This document shows positions 17,167-26,087 of a stretch of DNA of 64,000 bases, piece by piece. Where the stretch lies: contig NZ_CP095075.1 of NCBI RefSeq assembly GCF_022921115.1, positions 3,112,001 to 3,176,000 on the forward strand, written 5' to 3'. Positions within the stretch are counted from its first letter, which is position 1; every line of letters begins with the position of its first letter. The notes beneath the pieces are model-generated. The model searched no databases. It saw only the letters and a program-made list of their open reading frames with translations, and was not told the origin of the DNA. The position numbers and the translations under genes are program-made. The DNA is from Halobacillus amylolyticus (GTDB taxonomy: Bacteria; Bacillota; Bacilli; Bacillales; Halobacillaceae).

Positions 17167-17206
17167 GGAGCCTTTAACTATCACTCTAGTTAAAGGCTCT
17201 TTTTTA
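17167..17206 (+). terminator. Terminator of the deacetylase gene
   Basis: GGAGCCTTTAACTA...TAGTTAAAGGCTC followed by TTTTTT. Confidence 0.92.
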
Positions 17207-17228
17207 ACTTAGGAAACTATACAGTGCC

Positions 17229-17353
17229 CGGACACTTGAGACATAAGACAATCGTCTCCGTGGCCTCACAGGATGTGGGGCCACGAAGACGTTGAAATAA
17301 GATGTTTCGAACATAGTCGAACATCACCTCTCGTGTCTATGGAGCGCTCCTGC
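17229..17353. repeat. Hairpin-rich intergenic repeat (family F, copy 1)
   Basis: Between the convergent deacetylase and hom genes. It contains two stems, CGTCTCCGTGGCC...GGCCACGAAGACG and GATGTTTCGA...TCGAACATC. The left end ACAATCGTCTCCGTGG and right end TCGTGTCT...GCTTTTGTTG resemble the repeat at 61985-62116, where the same blocks occur in the same order. Not protein-coding. Confidence 0.6.
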
Positions 17354-17362
17354 TTTTGTTGC

Positions 17363-18337
17363 TTAATATTGAAGTAGTTTTACTGGATAGGACTGAAGAA
17401 TATGAACAAAATCTTCCACCATCGCACTCGCTGTCGACAATTTACCGGCACCAGGCCCTCTTAATGTCAAGGGACCTGCTAAATCACTGATAAGATGAAT
17501 AGCATTATCAACCCCGTCAACAGAGTGAAGCCCATGTGTTGGCGGTAAGGCTTGGGGTTTTATACTGGCATATAGTTCACCATTTTTTTCTTCAATCGCA
17601 GCGATGTGACGTATTTTCTGCCCGCTGGTTTTAGCGGAGGTTAAATCTTCAGTTGTGACGTTAGTTATCCCTTCACATGGGACATCGGCCCAGTTTGGTT
17701 GTCTTTTATAGATGAGTTGACTAAGAATCATCAGTTTGTAAAAAGCATCATAGCCTTCAATATCGTTCGTTGGATCAGCCTCAGCAAATCCTTGTGCCTG
17801 CGCTTCTGTTAGTGCGGTATTGAGACTTTTTCCTTCGTTCTGCATGGAAGAGAGGATAAAGTTACTAGTTCCATTCAAAATGGCCTCAATTTTTGTTACT
17901 GAATTGACCTGCAGAAGCTTAGTGATCATGCTAATGATGGGGGTGCCAGAGGCTGTTGTTGCTTCATAGCCAATGCCTACATGGTTTGCGGCTTTATCTA
18001 ACAAATGAGTGCCGTGTTTGGCAAACATTACTTTGTTTGCTGTAATGACGTGAATTCGCTTGTCGATGGCTTTTGTTAAATAGGAAAAGCTAGGCTGTTC
18101 ACCAACAATAGCCTCAAAGATTACATCAGGTTCTTGTGCAAGAATCGCATCAAATTGATCGGTTATAAGAACAGAATCAGGCAGAATGCGTTCCTTCGCT
18201 TTGTTTTGAACGAGGACACCACATAACTGTACTGATTCTCCTGTTAATTGGGTTAGCTGTTTCTGTTTATTTTGCAGAATTTGATAAACGCCCTGTCCGA
18301 CTGTTCCAAATCCTAGAATCGCTACTTTAATCGTCAA
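17363..18337 (-). CDS. hom: Homoserine dehydrogenase lacking the ACT domain
   Basis: 324 residues against roughly 430 for the usual Bacillus enzyme; the regulatory ACT domain is missing. NAD(P) loop GFGTVGQG (about 8-15), active-site blocks ANKVMFAKHG, LNGTSNFIL and EADPTNDIEGYDA are intact. It reduces aspartate semialdehyde to homoserine. TTG start at 18337 overlaps the metX stop by four bases. With metX behind an S-box, and without ACT, this copy looks dedicated to methionine and insensitive to threonine. Confidence 0.93.
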   Translation of the reverse strand: MTIKVAILGFGTVGQGVYQILQNKQKQLTQLTGESVQLCGVLVQNKAKERILPDSVLITDQFDAILAQEPDVIFEAIVGEQPSFSYLTKAIDKRIHVITANKVMFAKHGTHLLDKAANHVGIGYEATTASGTPIISMITKLLQVNSVTKIEAILNGTSNFILSSMQNEGKSLNTALTEAQAQGFAEADPTNDIEGYDAFYKLMILSQLIYKRQPNWADVPCEGITNVTTEDLTSAKTSGQKIRHIAAIEEKNGELYASIKPQALPPTHGLHSVDGVDNAIHLISDLAGPLTLRGPGAGKLSTASAMVEDFVHILQSYPVKLLQY

Positions 18338-19401
18338 CCTTCATTCACTCCCTCGTTCAATTTATCACCAAGCCACGCCCCCCATTCTGAAAATTCCACA
18401 AGAAATCCATCATGTCCATAGTCTGTTTGTACATGATAATGCTCACTGTCTGAGGCATATTCACTAAAGGGCTGAATCAGTTCTTTTGGATAGAGAAGGT
18501 CGTGTTCAAAGCTTACGGTATAGAGGTGCGGTTTATAATTCTCAGCCGTTTCCTGTAAGTTACCGCGTCCTCTTCTAATATCATGGTTGTTCATGGCTTC
18601 TAGCAAATAGAGATAGCTATTCGCATCAAAACGCTGCTTTATTTTTTCACCTTGATAATTTAAATAGGACTGGATCGAGTAAAGAGCATCCCCCTGCTCC
18701 CGTGCAAATCGTTTTTGAAAAAGAGGACCGCTTCTGTACGTAACCATGCCGGTCATTCGGGCAATTTCAAAGCCGTGCAACTCGTCATTAGATCTATAAT
18801 CTCCGTCATTGTAGGCTGGATCATCCTGGATAGCCCTTGCCCCAATATGGTTAAAGGCAATCCCGTAATCACTTAAATAGGGGGTGGCGGCTAAAACGTA
18901 GAGCTGCTTCATAAATTCTGGATAAAGCATTCCCCATTCAAGTGTTTGCATCCCCCCAAGCGATCCCCCCGCCACGGCATGAAGTTTGGTAATCCCTAAC
19001 TTTTCAAGTGCTCTGTGTTGGGCGTGAACCATGTCGCGGATCGTTACGTTTGGAAAATCCAGGCGGTACAACTCACCAGTCTCAGGATTTATACTTGCAG
19101 GCCCAGTTGACCCGTGGCATCCTCCAAGGACGTTGAATGTGATCACTTGAAACCGGGTAGTATCAATCGGACATTGCTCCCCGACAAGACCAGCCCACCA
19201 GCCGGGACTTTCTTTAGAACCAATAGCGTACTGATTTCCGGTTAAGGCATGGCAAAGTAGAATGACGGGGGCGTTCCTAGGACCGTAGTGCTCAAAAGCC
19301 AGCTCCACTTGAGGAAGTGTCTCACCAGATTCAAATGTAAAGTTTCCAATCGAAACTTTTGCTGTTGTCTGTTGCTGTTCAGTAGGGTTTTGCAATGACA
19401 T
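18334..19401 (-). CDS. metX: Homoserine O-acetyltransferase
   Basis: 355 residues of the alpha/beta-hydrolase acyltransferase family: VILLCHALTGN, nucleophile elbow AGGSLGGMQTLEW (Ser about 148), and C-terminal SFEHDLLYP and DYGHDGFL with the catalytic Asp and His. It acylates homoserine as the first dedicated step of methionine synthesis; the acyl donor (acetyl- or succinyl-CoA) cannot be read from sequence alone. ATG 19401 follows GGAGGG. First gene of the operon behind the SAM-I riboswitch. Confidence 0.95.
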   Translation of the reverse strand: MSLQNPTEQQQTTAKVSIGNFTFESGETLPQVELAFEHYGPRNAPVILLCHALTGNQYAIGSKESPGWWAGLVGEQCPIDTTRFQVITFNVLGGCHGSTGPASINPETGELYRLDFPNVTIRDMVHAQHRALEKLGITKLHAVAGGSLGGMQTLEWGMLYPEFMKQLYVLAATPYLSDYGIAFNHIGARAIQDDPAYNDGDYRSNDELHGFEIARMTGMVTYRSGPLFQKRFAREQGDALYSIQSYLNYQGEKIKQRFDANSYLYLLEAMNNHDIRRGRGNLQETAENYKPHLYTVSFEHDLLYPKELIQPFSEYASDSEHYHVQTDYGHDGFLVEFSEWGAWLGDKLNEGVNEG

Positions 19402-19432
19402 GCTTCATCCCTCCTTCAAAATGATTTCCATA

Positions 19433-19464
19433 TAAAAAGCCCTCTTCTTTAGTAAGAAGAGGGC
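19433..19464 (-). terminator. Riboswitch terminator upstream of metX
   Basis: On the minus strand GCCCTCTTCTT-actaa-AGAAGAGGGC then TTTTTAT, directly behind the SAM aptamer. It stops transcription before metX when the aptamer is bound. Confidence 0.93.
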
Positions 19465-19480
19465 GTATGTATCGATTCCT

Positions 19481-19598
19481 CCTCTTATCTGTCAGATCCA
19501 GATTCGATCTGTAGGAATTAGCACCTTTTCAAGCCGATTGCTTGAAGGTTGCCGGGCATCACAGGGCCTAGTCCCTCTGCCACTCTCGATAAGAGATA
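19481..19598 (-). promoter_or_regulatory. SAM-I (S-box) riboswitch aptamer
   Basis: Read on the minus strand: CTCTTATCGAGAG (P1 5' side), GGCAGAGGGACTAGGCCC, GATGCCCGGCAACC, then AAGGTGCTAATTCC and ACAGATCGAA, closing with AGATAAGAGGA. These are the conserved S-box blocks in order. SAM binding favours the terminator 17 bases downstream, so metX-hom is shut off when SAM is plentiful. Confidence 0.97.
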
Positions 19599-19632
19599 TT
19601 CAGTTCACTTACTTTTTAAATGTATGTTTCGA

Positions 19633-19661
19633 ATTATAAAAGGAGAATGTAGTATTGTCAA
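19633..19661 (-). promoter_or_regulatory. Promoter of the S-box/metX-hom transcript
   Basis: On the minus strand a perfect TTGACA (19661-19656), 17 bases, TATAAT (19638-19633). Transcription would start near 19626, about 30 bases before the aptamer. Confidence 0.85.
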
Positions 19662-19749
19662 ACTATTTTTGATAATGAACCGGAATGTTTGAGGCGATTT
19701 CATAGTGGGAAGACTCATTGTAGAACAATGAATAGAGGAGAGATAATTG

Positions 19750-19950
19750 ATGAAGGAATACAGTGTTGTACCAAATAAAGATGTGACAGGCTGGTTAGTG
19801 AAAATTGAAGATGTCGCGCCGACTGATTTATATGATGAGCGGGATACAGCGGTCGAGAAGGCAACTGAATTAGCGGAGAACGATAAGCCTAGCCGAGTGC
19901 TTATCATGGACCAAAATCATAATATAGAACAAGAAAAGAAGTTTGAATAG
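19750..19950 (+). CDS. DUF2188-like small protein
   Basis: 66 residues. KEYSVVPNKDVTGWLVKIEDVAPTD...RDTAVEKATELAENDKPSRVLIMDQ fits the DUF2188 pattern, a small alpha/beta protein of unknown function. ATG 19750 follows GAGGAGAG; the TTG at 19747 is too near. Divergent from the metX promoter, own terminator. Confidence 0.8.
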   Translation: MKEYSVVPNKDVTGWLVKIEDVAPTDLYDERDTAVEKATELAENDKPSRVLIMDQNHNIEQEKKFE

Positions 19951-19956
19951 ACGAAA

Positions 19957-19982
19957 AGGCTCCCACGATGGGAGTCTTTTTT
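19957..19982 (+). terminator. Terminator of the DUF2188 gene
   Basis: GGCTCCCACGATGGGAGTC followed by TTTTTT, placed seven bases behind the stop codon. Confidence 0.85.
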
Positions 19983-20000
19983 AGTGCAGGAGTCGAAATA

Positions 20001-20089
20001 TGCAATTATGTTATCATCTCGTGCAATTATGCTGTTTTATGTGCAATAAATGATAATTCCGTGCAATTATACGTTATTTCATGCAATTA
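20001..20089. repeat. Phased TGCAATTA array, 5 units, 20-21 bp period
   Basis: TGCAATTA (one unit TGCAATAA) starts at 20001, 20022, 20042, 20062 and 20082. Spacers differ in sequence but not in length. The array begins 19 bases behind a terminator and ends before the flavoprotein gene. The same motif and period recur at 58102-58211. Confidence 0.92.
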
Positions 20090-20171
20090 ATTCACTGCAA
20101 CCCACCCCTCAAACTCCTAACTAGCTGTTTTTGTGAAAAAACGTTACGCTAAAGAAAATAGGGAGCGAAGG

Positions 20172-21401
20172 ATGTGCAGGGAGATGGAAGAATATGTGGA
20201 TGTTGTGATTGTAGGAGCGAGAGTGGCAGGATCAAGTCTGGCGATCTTACTTGGAGAAATAGGGAAGCGGGTGCTGCTGATTGATAAGGCATCTTTTCCG
20301 AGTGATACACTATCTACACACCATATGTCACATGTCCATTACCTTGCGAAACTGGGTGTATTGGAAGAGGTCGAAGCAAAGGGGTTGCGGAAAATTAATA
20401 GAATGCGTACATATATTGGTGATAGTTTTGTAGAGGGCCCGAGAGATTCCTATACGATTATTCCAAGACGCAGTCATTTAGATCACGTTCTTCTGTCCAA
20501 AGCCTGCAGTTATGATAGGGTCGAGTTCTTATCAGGATGGTCTGTAAGAGAACTGTTTTATGATAAAGACCAAGTAAGCGGAGTTGAAGCGGTCGATAGC
20601 AGAGGGGAAACCAAGACGATCCATGCTTCGCTTGTGGTGGGGGCTGATGGAAAGCATTCAAATATTGCTGAGTGGGTTCAGGCAGGAAAATACGGGGCAC
20701 ATTCCCCGCTTCGCCCCGTATTCTACGGTTATTATCACGGGATAGAGCCGTTAATCGAACCGACGACAGAGATCTTCCTTAATGAAGGCCGAATCGGCTT
20801 CCTATTTCCGATGGAACCTGGGGTCGAATGTTTAGGTCTTGAAGTACATCCAGAAGAATTTAAGGAATTTGCTAAAAACCCAGCAAAGTTTGAGGAAACC
20901 TACCAAACATTTTATGGGATGGAGCGACGGTTAAAGCACGCGTCACTCCAAGGGAAGATTATTGGCACGCCAGGTGTGCCGAATTTCTTCCGTGAGCCTT
21001 CAGGAAAAGGATGGATCCTAATTGGCGATGCGGCCCATAGTAAAGATCCGAGCACGGGACTTGGTATCAATGATGCCTTCATGCAATCCTTTTTGTTAGC
21101 TGAGGCGATGCAGAAGTATGAAGAGGGAACACCCTGGAAAGAAGTCATGGCTGAATTTAAGGTGAAACGAGATGACCGGCTTATGCCTGGCTACCGCCTG
21201 ACCCTTGATTACATTCAGTCAATGAGATCATGGTCTAAAAACGAAGAAGCCCTCTTTCAGTCGATGGCGGCCAATCCGATGGTATGGAATAAAATTATCC
21301 CCCATCTTCCTGATTTGTTAAAGGAGCATTCTGCAGATGTTCCAGAACTTTATGGGTCTGTGGAAGGGGAAGCGAAGAACTTTGGCTTAGGGAAGGAGTA
21401 A
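20172..21401 (+). CDS. FAD-dependent monooxygenase/geranylgeranyl-reductase-like oxidoreductase
   Basis: 409 residues of the PHBH-type flavoprotein class. An N-terminal dinucleotide loop VVIVGARVAGSSLA is followed by an acidic strand end (LLIDK), the PRRSHLD segment, and GDAAHSKDPSTGLGINDAF, the second FAD/substrate block. The substrate cannot be deduced. The frame extends to a GTG at 20133; ATG 20172 follows GGGAGCGAAGG and still includes the full FAD loop. ATG 20184 is also possible. The next gene follows at 40 bases and is probably in the same transcript. Confidence 0.85.
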   Translation: MCREMEEYVDVVIVGARVAGSSLAILLGEIGKRVLLIDKASFPSDTLSTHHMSHVHYLAKLGVLEEVEAKGLRKINRMRTYIGDSFVEGPRDSYTIIPRRSHLDHVLLSKACSYDRVEFLSGWSVRELFYDKDQVSGVEAVDSRGETKTIHASLVVGADGKHSNIAEWVQAGKYGAHSPLRPVFYGYYHGIEPLIEPTTEIFLNEGRIGFLFPMEPGVECLGLEVHPEEFKEFAKNPAKFEETYQTFYGMERRLKHASLQGKIIGTPGVPNFFREPSGKGWILIGDAAHSKDPSTGLGINDAFMQSFLLAEAMQKYEEGTPWKEVMAEFKVKRDDRLMPGYRLTLDYIQSMRSWSKNEEALFQSMAANPMVWNKIIPHLPDLLKEHSADVPELYGSVEGEAKNFGLGKE

Positions 21402-21441
21402 GGGCCTCTCATATAGAATGAAGACTATAGAGGTGGTTATA

Positions 21442-21915
21442 GTGACATGGACGAAAGAAGAAGCTTTTGCAAAACTACAAAGCATTTACACAGATAAAGT
21501 CATGCAAGAGGAGAAGCGCAGAATCTTTCAGCAAGTGTATCGCCACTTGCATGAACACTTGGATGACTTAGCTGTTAAGTCGGGTCTAAAACAGGAAACA
21601 GAGAAGCAGCTGAAATTCTTCAAAGAATATACCTTTATGCCTGGCGATAATTTGTTTCAGTCGATGCGCTATGTATTTTTGTTAGCACGGGGTGAACGTG
21701 AAAGCGATGCACAAACGACAGAGCAGCATTTGAATCGAATTTACCGCTCGCTGTTCCAACCCGCTGGCTTGAAAAATCCCTATATCCCTGACTCCTTTTG
21801 GTCAACAACATTAGGCGTCGCTTGTCTAGTTGCACAAAAGGGCGTTGAGTCGGTGTATCCGATTCTTGATGAAATCGTTGAAGCAGAGCAAATGGAAGAA
21901 TTTAATAACCGCTAG
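21442..21915 (+). CDS. Helical protein of unknown function
   Basis: 157 residues from GTG 21442, chosen because GAGGTGG ends five bases before it; ATG 21418 has no Shine-Dalgarno. It is mostly helical and basic in the first half, with FMPGDNLFQSMRYVFLLARGE and PYIPDSFWSTTLGVACLVAQKG in the middle. I do not recognise a family, and the sequence shows no HTH or catalytic motif. It lies 40 bases behind the flavoprotein gene, so a joint role is possible. Confidence 0.7.
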   Translation: MTWTKEEAFAKLQSIYTDKVMQEEKRRIFQQVYRHLHEHLDDLAVKSGLKQETEKQLKFFKEYTFMPGDNLFQSMRYVFLLARGERESDAQTTEQHLNRIYRSLFQPAGLKNPYIPDSFWSTTLGVACLVAQKGVESVYPILDEIVEAEQMEEFNNR

Positions 21916-21943
21916 ATGTGTTAAGCGTATTCTAGCGGTTATT
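21904..21943. terminator. Bidirectional terminator
   Basis: AATAACCGCTAG and CTAGCGGTTATT pair perfectly across a 16-base loop, covering the stop codon of the plus gene and touching the stop codon of the convergent tetR-type gene. Confidence 0.8.
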
Positions 21944-22787
21944 AGATTTGGAAAAAAGAACGAATTTGTCCAACGACTTGCTGAAAGTCATGTTCTTCTT
22001 CAAGGTTTGTCAGCATACCTTTAATGACAGCAAGACGAGGTTCGGAACTTTTAAGTTCTTCAAGAATCACCGCAATCGTGTCTTTAATATCCTTTGGAGA
22101 GGATGTCTGTCTTTCTTGCAAACCTTCTACAATTTGATCTAATTGTTGAGAATAGTAGTCCCTTGGAATAATTTCACTCATGATTTTTTCTGTGATGACT
22201 GGTTGGTCATTACTGCGGTTGAATCCCTCTACTAGAAAGTCAACTCGCTTTAGCATCCCTTCGCAAAGGTTTTCAATATCAAATTTAACATTCTCAATAA
22301 TGATCAAATCGATATACGTTTTAAATACCCCCTGAAGAAGAAGCGTAATTTCCCATACACACTCTTTTATGTCCTTCCCATAGATATCCATAAGGTTTTT
22401 TTTATAAAAATGATAGGAGTTAAATCTCATATGCTGCAGGAATTTTTCAATATCATCATTAAACGGAATCGCCTGCTCGCGTATTTGCATAATAATAAAT
22501 TCACGATGTTCGATGATTTCTTTAAATGTGACGGAAAGGTTTTTAATAAACTTCTCCCGCGGATTCAAATCCTTAGCTTGAATTTCATCTGTTTTCACCT
22601 GAATTTGTCTGGAGTAATGGTAAAAAATGTCTAATAAAAGGGCGTCCTTCGACTTAAAGTGTAAATAAAATGCTCCTTTGGATATGCCGCATTCATTGGC
22701 GATCTCCTGGACAGAGGTTGCACTAAAGCCCTTTTTAGCAAAAAGTTTAATTGCCTGTTCGATGATGAATATACTTTTATCTTCCAT
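21942..22787 (-). CDS. TetR-family repressor divergent from swrC
   Basis: 281 residues, longer than average TetR (about 200) but near the size of B. subtilis YerO, which sits next to swrC (yerP). The N-terminal HTH reads SVQEIANECGISKGAFYLHFKSKDALL (about 25-52). The large C-terminal region would bind the inducer. It is divergent from the RND pump with palindromic operator sequences in the shared 112-base gap, so it most likely represses the pump. RBS AAGGGG before ATG 22787. Confidence 0.88.
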   Translation of the reverse strand: MEDKSIFIIEQAIKLFAKKGFSATSVQEIANECGISKGAFYLHFKSKDALLLDIFYHYSRQIQVKTDEIQAKDLNPREKFIKNLSVTFKEIIEHREFIIMQIREQAIPFNDDIEKFLQHMRFNSYHFYKKNLMDIYGKDIKECVWEITLLLQGVFKTYIDLIIIENVKFDIENLCEGMLKRVDFLVEGFNRSNDQPVITEKIMSEIIPRDYYSQQLDQIVEGLQERQTSSPKDIKDTIAVILEELKSSEPRLAVIKGMLTNLEEEHDFQQVVGQIRSFFQI

Positions 22788-22827
22788 GTTGTTTACCCCT
22801 TAAATTGTAAAATAAAAAATGTACCTC

Positions 22828-22882
22828 TTGACTTTTGACCGGTCAGTCATTTATATTATAATCTGTTATGACTATCTGGTCA
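22828..22882 (+). promoter_or_regulatory. swrC promoter with TetR-type operators
   Basis: TTGACC (22835-22840), 16 bases, TATAAT (22857-22862). The perfect palindrome TGACCGGTCA (22836-22845) covers the -35, and a second half-site pair TGAC-tatctg-GTCA lies at 22869-22882 behind the -10. Both suit binding by the divergent TetR protein. Confidence 0.65.
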
Positions 22883-22899
22883 ATCAGGAGGGGAATAGT

Positions 22900-25800
22900 G
22901 TGAAGCAAATTATAAATTTTTCTATGAACAACAAGTTTGCAGTTTGGTTAATGACTATTATTATAACCATAGCAGGTTTATATTCAGGTTTAAATATGAA
23001 ACTAGAAACAATTCCAGATATCGAACCGCCGATTATTACGGTATCTACCGTTTATCCAGGAGCCACACCTGAAGAAGTGGCTGAGAATATATCGGAACCC
23101 TTAGAACAACAGGTGGCTAATTTAAGTGGATTGAAAACGGTCAGTTCTACATCTTATCAAAATGCTTCTACACTTACGCTGGAATATGGATTTGATAAAA
23201 ACTTGGATGAGGCAGAAGATGAGTTGAAGGACGCAGTTGGCCAGGTTAATTTACCGGATTCTGCCCAGGATCCTACTGTCAGCCGGTTGAACTTTAGTGC
23301 TTTTCCTGTTGTCAGTTTAAGTGTGATCAATAAAGAGCAATCCTTAGATGAGCTGACGACAACAGTAGAAGACCAGGTTGTACCCTCACTAGAAGGAATT
23401 GAAGGCGTTGCTGACGTGCAAGTGTCAGGACAGCAAGTTCAGGAAGTTCAGATCGATTTTGACGAAGCTGCTTTAGAAGAGCGTGGGATGAATGTTGAGA
23501 CAGTACAGAACTTAATCAAAGGTTCGGATGTTTCAATCCCGCTTGGGTTATATACTTTTGAAGATACACAAAAATCTGTCGTCATCGATGGGGAATTAAC
23601 AACAGTTGAGGATCTAAGAAACCTAGAAATCCCTGCGATCCCTACGTCACAGGGATCGGCAGCACCACAAGGCCAGCCTTCTTCCCAAGGAGAAGCTCCG
23701 GAACAGGGGCAGGCATCTGGGGGAACGATGACGGCAGAACAGGCAGCCGAGGCCGGAATCCCAACTGTCCAGCTTCAGGAACTTGCCGAAATTGAAGTTG
23801 TCGGGCAGGCAGAGTCTATTTCCCGTACTAATGGGGAAGATTCGATTTCCCTGCAAATCGTAAAATCTCAAGAAGCTAATACTGTCGATGTCGTTAATTC
23901 AGTAAAAGAACAAACGGCAGAATTAAAAGAAGAACTCGCTGGAACAGAATTTATTTACTCTTTTGACCAAGGAGAGCCGATTGAAGAATCGGTTAGCACG
24001 ATGTTGAACAAGGCGCTGTTTGGAGGATTATTCGCCGTTATCGTCATCCTCTTATTCTTGCGCAATTTCAGAACAACAGTCATTTCTGTGATATCGATTC
24101 CGCTTTCCTTATTAATAGCCGTCCTCATTCTTAAGCAGATGGATATTACATTAAATATTATGACATTAGGTGCCATGACGGTAGCTATAGGCAGGGTAGT
24201 AGATGATTCGATTGTTGTCGTAGAGAATATATACAGGCGAATGTCACTGTCTGATGAAAAGTTAAGAGGCAAAGACCTTGTTCGCTCCGCTACACGCGAA
24301 ATGTTTATGCCGATCCTATCCTCGACGATTGTGACGATTGCCGTATTTTTACCGCTAGGACTAGTAGAAGGAACCGTTGGGCAAATCTTTTTACCGTTTG
24401 CTTTAACCGTTGTCTTCGCATTGCTTGCCTCCTTGCTTGTAGCCATTACTATTGTGCCGATGATGTCCCATTCATTATTGAAGCAAGGTAAAATGAAAAA
24501 AGTTGATCACGATCATAAAGATGGACGTTTAGTTAGAGTTTATCGAGCACTGCTAAATAGCACGTTAAATCACAAAATTATTTCATCGATGATTGCATTA
24601 GTGATTTTAGTTGGTAGTGTCGCTCTCGTACCGTTGGTAGGGGTGAGTTTCCTGCCTGCTCAAGAGCAGAAAATGATCATAGCCACATATAGTCCGGAGC
24701 CAGGTCAGACACTTGAGGATGTTGAAAATACCGCCATTGATGCCCAAGAATATTTTGAAGGCAGAGAAGGTGCAGAAACGATTCAATATTCTGTGGGTGG
24801 GGAAAATCCGATGAGCCCCGGTGCATCGAATCAAGCCGTATTCTTTGTGGAATATGATAGTGAAACCGAAAACTTTTCCTCAGAAAGTCAAATGGTGATT
24901 GATCACCTGCAAGAATCAACTGAAAAAGGAGAATGGTCATCCCAGGACTTCTCTTCTACAGGCTCAAGTAGTTCACTCGAACTTCTCGTTTATGGAGATA
25001 GCATTGACGAAATTGAACCTGTTGTAGAAGATGTTCAAAACGTTTTGTCTAAACAAGAGAATTTGACAGGAATTGATTCAAGCCTATCTGAATCATACGA
25101 GGAATACACACTCGTTGCTGATCATGGAAAATTAAGCGAACTTGGATTAACAGCAGGTCAGTTAGGTATGGAGTTGAGTCAAAATGGTGAACAGCCTGTA
25201 CTCACAACGATTAAACAGGATGGTGAAGAGTTAAATGTGTATGTTGAAGTAGAGAAGGACAATTATGCAGGCATTAATGATATAACAGACCAGGAACTGC
25301 AAACTCCGACAGGTCAATCTGTTGCCATTAGTGAAGTGGTTGAGGTGGAGGAAGGAACAACAGCTGATACCATCACTAAAAAAAATGAACGCGTTTATGC
25401 CAGTGTCAGCGCCAAGATTACCACTGACGATATCGGCGCTGTGTCTGCTGATGTACAAAGTGAAATTGACGACCTTGAATTACCGCCTGGCATGGAAGTA
25501 ACCATGGGCGGAGTCGCGGAGGATATTCAAGAATCCTTCACCCAGCTAGGGTTAGCGATGCTTGCAGCAATTGCGATCGTCTACCTCGTGCTCGTGATCT
25601 TCTTTGGCGGGGCCATGGCGCCGCTTGCCATTCTATTCTCGTTACCATTCACAATTATTGGTGCTGTATTAGGCTTACTTATTAGCGGAGAAACGATTAG
25701 CATTTCCGCCATGATCGGTGCCCTAATGTTAATTGGAATTGTCGTGACGAATGCGATTGTTTTAATAGACCGCGTGATTCATAGAGAAAAAGAAGGCTAC

Positions 25801-26049
25801 ACGACAAGAGAAGCATTAGTAGACGCCGGAATGACACGCCTGCGACCGATCCTTATGACTGCACTTGCCACGATCGGTGCCTTGCTGCCATTGGCTTTAG
25901 GCCTTGAAGGTGGATCAATTATTAGTAAAGGACTAGGGGTTACCGTAATCGGAGGGTTAACAAGTTCCACGTTGTTAACGTTGCTTATTGTGCCACTAGC
26001 CTATGAAGTATTAAGTAAGTTCCGTAAAAAGAAGAAAGTTAAAGCGTAG
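22900..26049 (+). CDS. swrC: RND-family efflux pump SwrC
   Basis: 1049 residues, 12 membrane helices in the RND arrangement with two large outer domains. Family signs: the N-terminal FSMNNKFAVWLMTIIIT, GAMTVAIGRVVDDSIVVVENIYR with the proton-relay Asp pair in helix 4 (about 450-470), and the repeated second half. The first outer loop has a low-complexity insert rich in Gln/Gly/Ala/Pro (about 248-270). B. subtilis SwrC gives surfactin resistance. GTG 22900 follows AGGAGGGG; the frame upstream covers the promoter. Divergent TetR repressor. Confidence 0.92.
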   Translation: MKQIINFSMNNKFAVWLMTIIITIAGLYSGLNMKLETIPDIEPPIITVSTVYPGATPEEVAENISEPLEQQVANLSGLKTVSSTSYQNASTLTLEYGFDKNLDEAEDELKDAVGQVNLPDSAQDPTVSRLNFSAFPVVSLSVINKEQSLDELTTTVEDQVVPSLEGIEGVADVQVSGQQVQEVQIDFDEAALEERGMNVETVQNLIKGSDVSIPLGLYTFEDTQKSVVIDGELTTVEDLRNLEIPAIPTSQGSAAPQGQPSSQGEAPEQGQASGGTMTAEQAAEAGIPTVQLQELAEIEVVGQAESISRTNGEDSISLQIVKSQEANTVDVVNSVKEQTAELKEELAGTEFIYSFDQGEPIEESVSTMLNKALFGGLFAVIVILLFLRNFRTTVISVISIPLSLLIAVLILKQMDITLNIMTLGAMTVAIGRVVDDSIVVVENIYRRMSLSDEKLRGKDLVRSATREMFMPILSSTIVTIAVFLPLGLVEGTVGQIFLPFALTVVFALLASLLVAITIVPMMSHSLLKQGKMKKVDHDHKDGRLVRVYRALLNSTLNHKIISSMIALVILVGSVALVPLVGVSFLPAQEQKMIIATYSPEPGQTLEDVENTAIDAQEYFEGREGAETIQYSVGGENPMSPGASNQAVFFVEYDSETENFSSESQMVIDHLQESTEKGEWSSQDFSSTGSSSSLELLVYGDSIDEIEPVVEDVQNVLSKQENLTGIDSSLSESYEEYTLVADHGKLSELGLTAGQLGMELSQNGEQPVLTTIKQDGEELNVYVEVEKDNYAGINDITDQELQTPTGQSVAISEVVEVEEGTTADTITKKNERVYASVSAKITTDDIGAVSADVQSEIDDLELPPGMEVTMGGVAEDIQESFTQLGLAMLAAIAIVYLVLVIFFGGAMAPLAILFSLPFTIIGAVLGLLISGETISISAMIGALMLIGIVVTNAIVLIDRVIHREKEGYTTREALVDAGMTRLRPILMTALATIGALLPLALGLEGGSIISKGLGVTVIGGLTSSTLLTLLIVPLAYEVLSKFRKKKKVKA

Positions 26050-26051
26050 AG

Positions 26052-26087
26052 ATAAAAGAGCCATCCCATATTGGGATGGCTCTTTTA
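26052..26087 (+). terminator. Terminator of swrC
   Basis: AAAAGAGCCATCCC-atatt-GGGATGGCTCTTTTA. Its T tail runs into the first unit of the 21-bp tandem array. Confidence 0.9.

Noticed and set aside
20001..20089. Possible CRISPR array
   Set aside because: The repeated part is only 8-10 bases, the total period is 20-21 bp and spacers are about 12 bases; no cas gene is visible. The same holds for 58102-58211 and 26085-26231.
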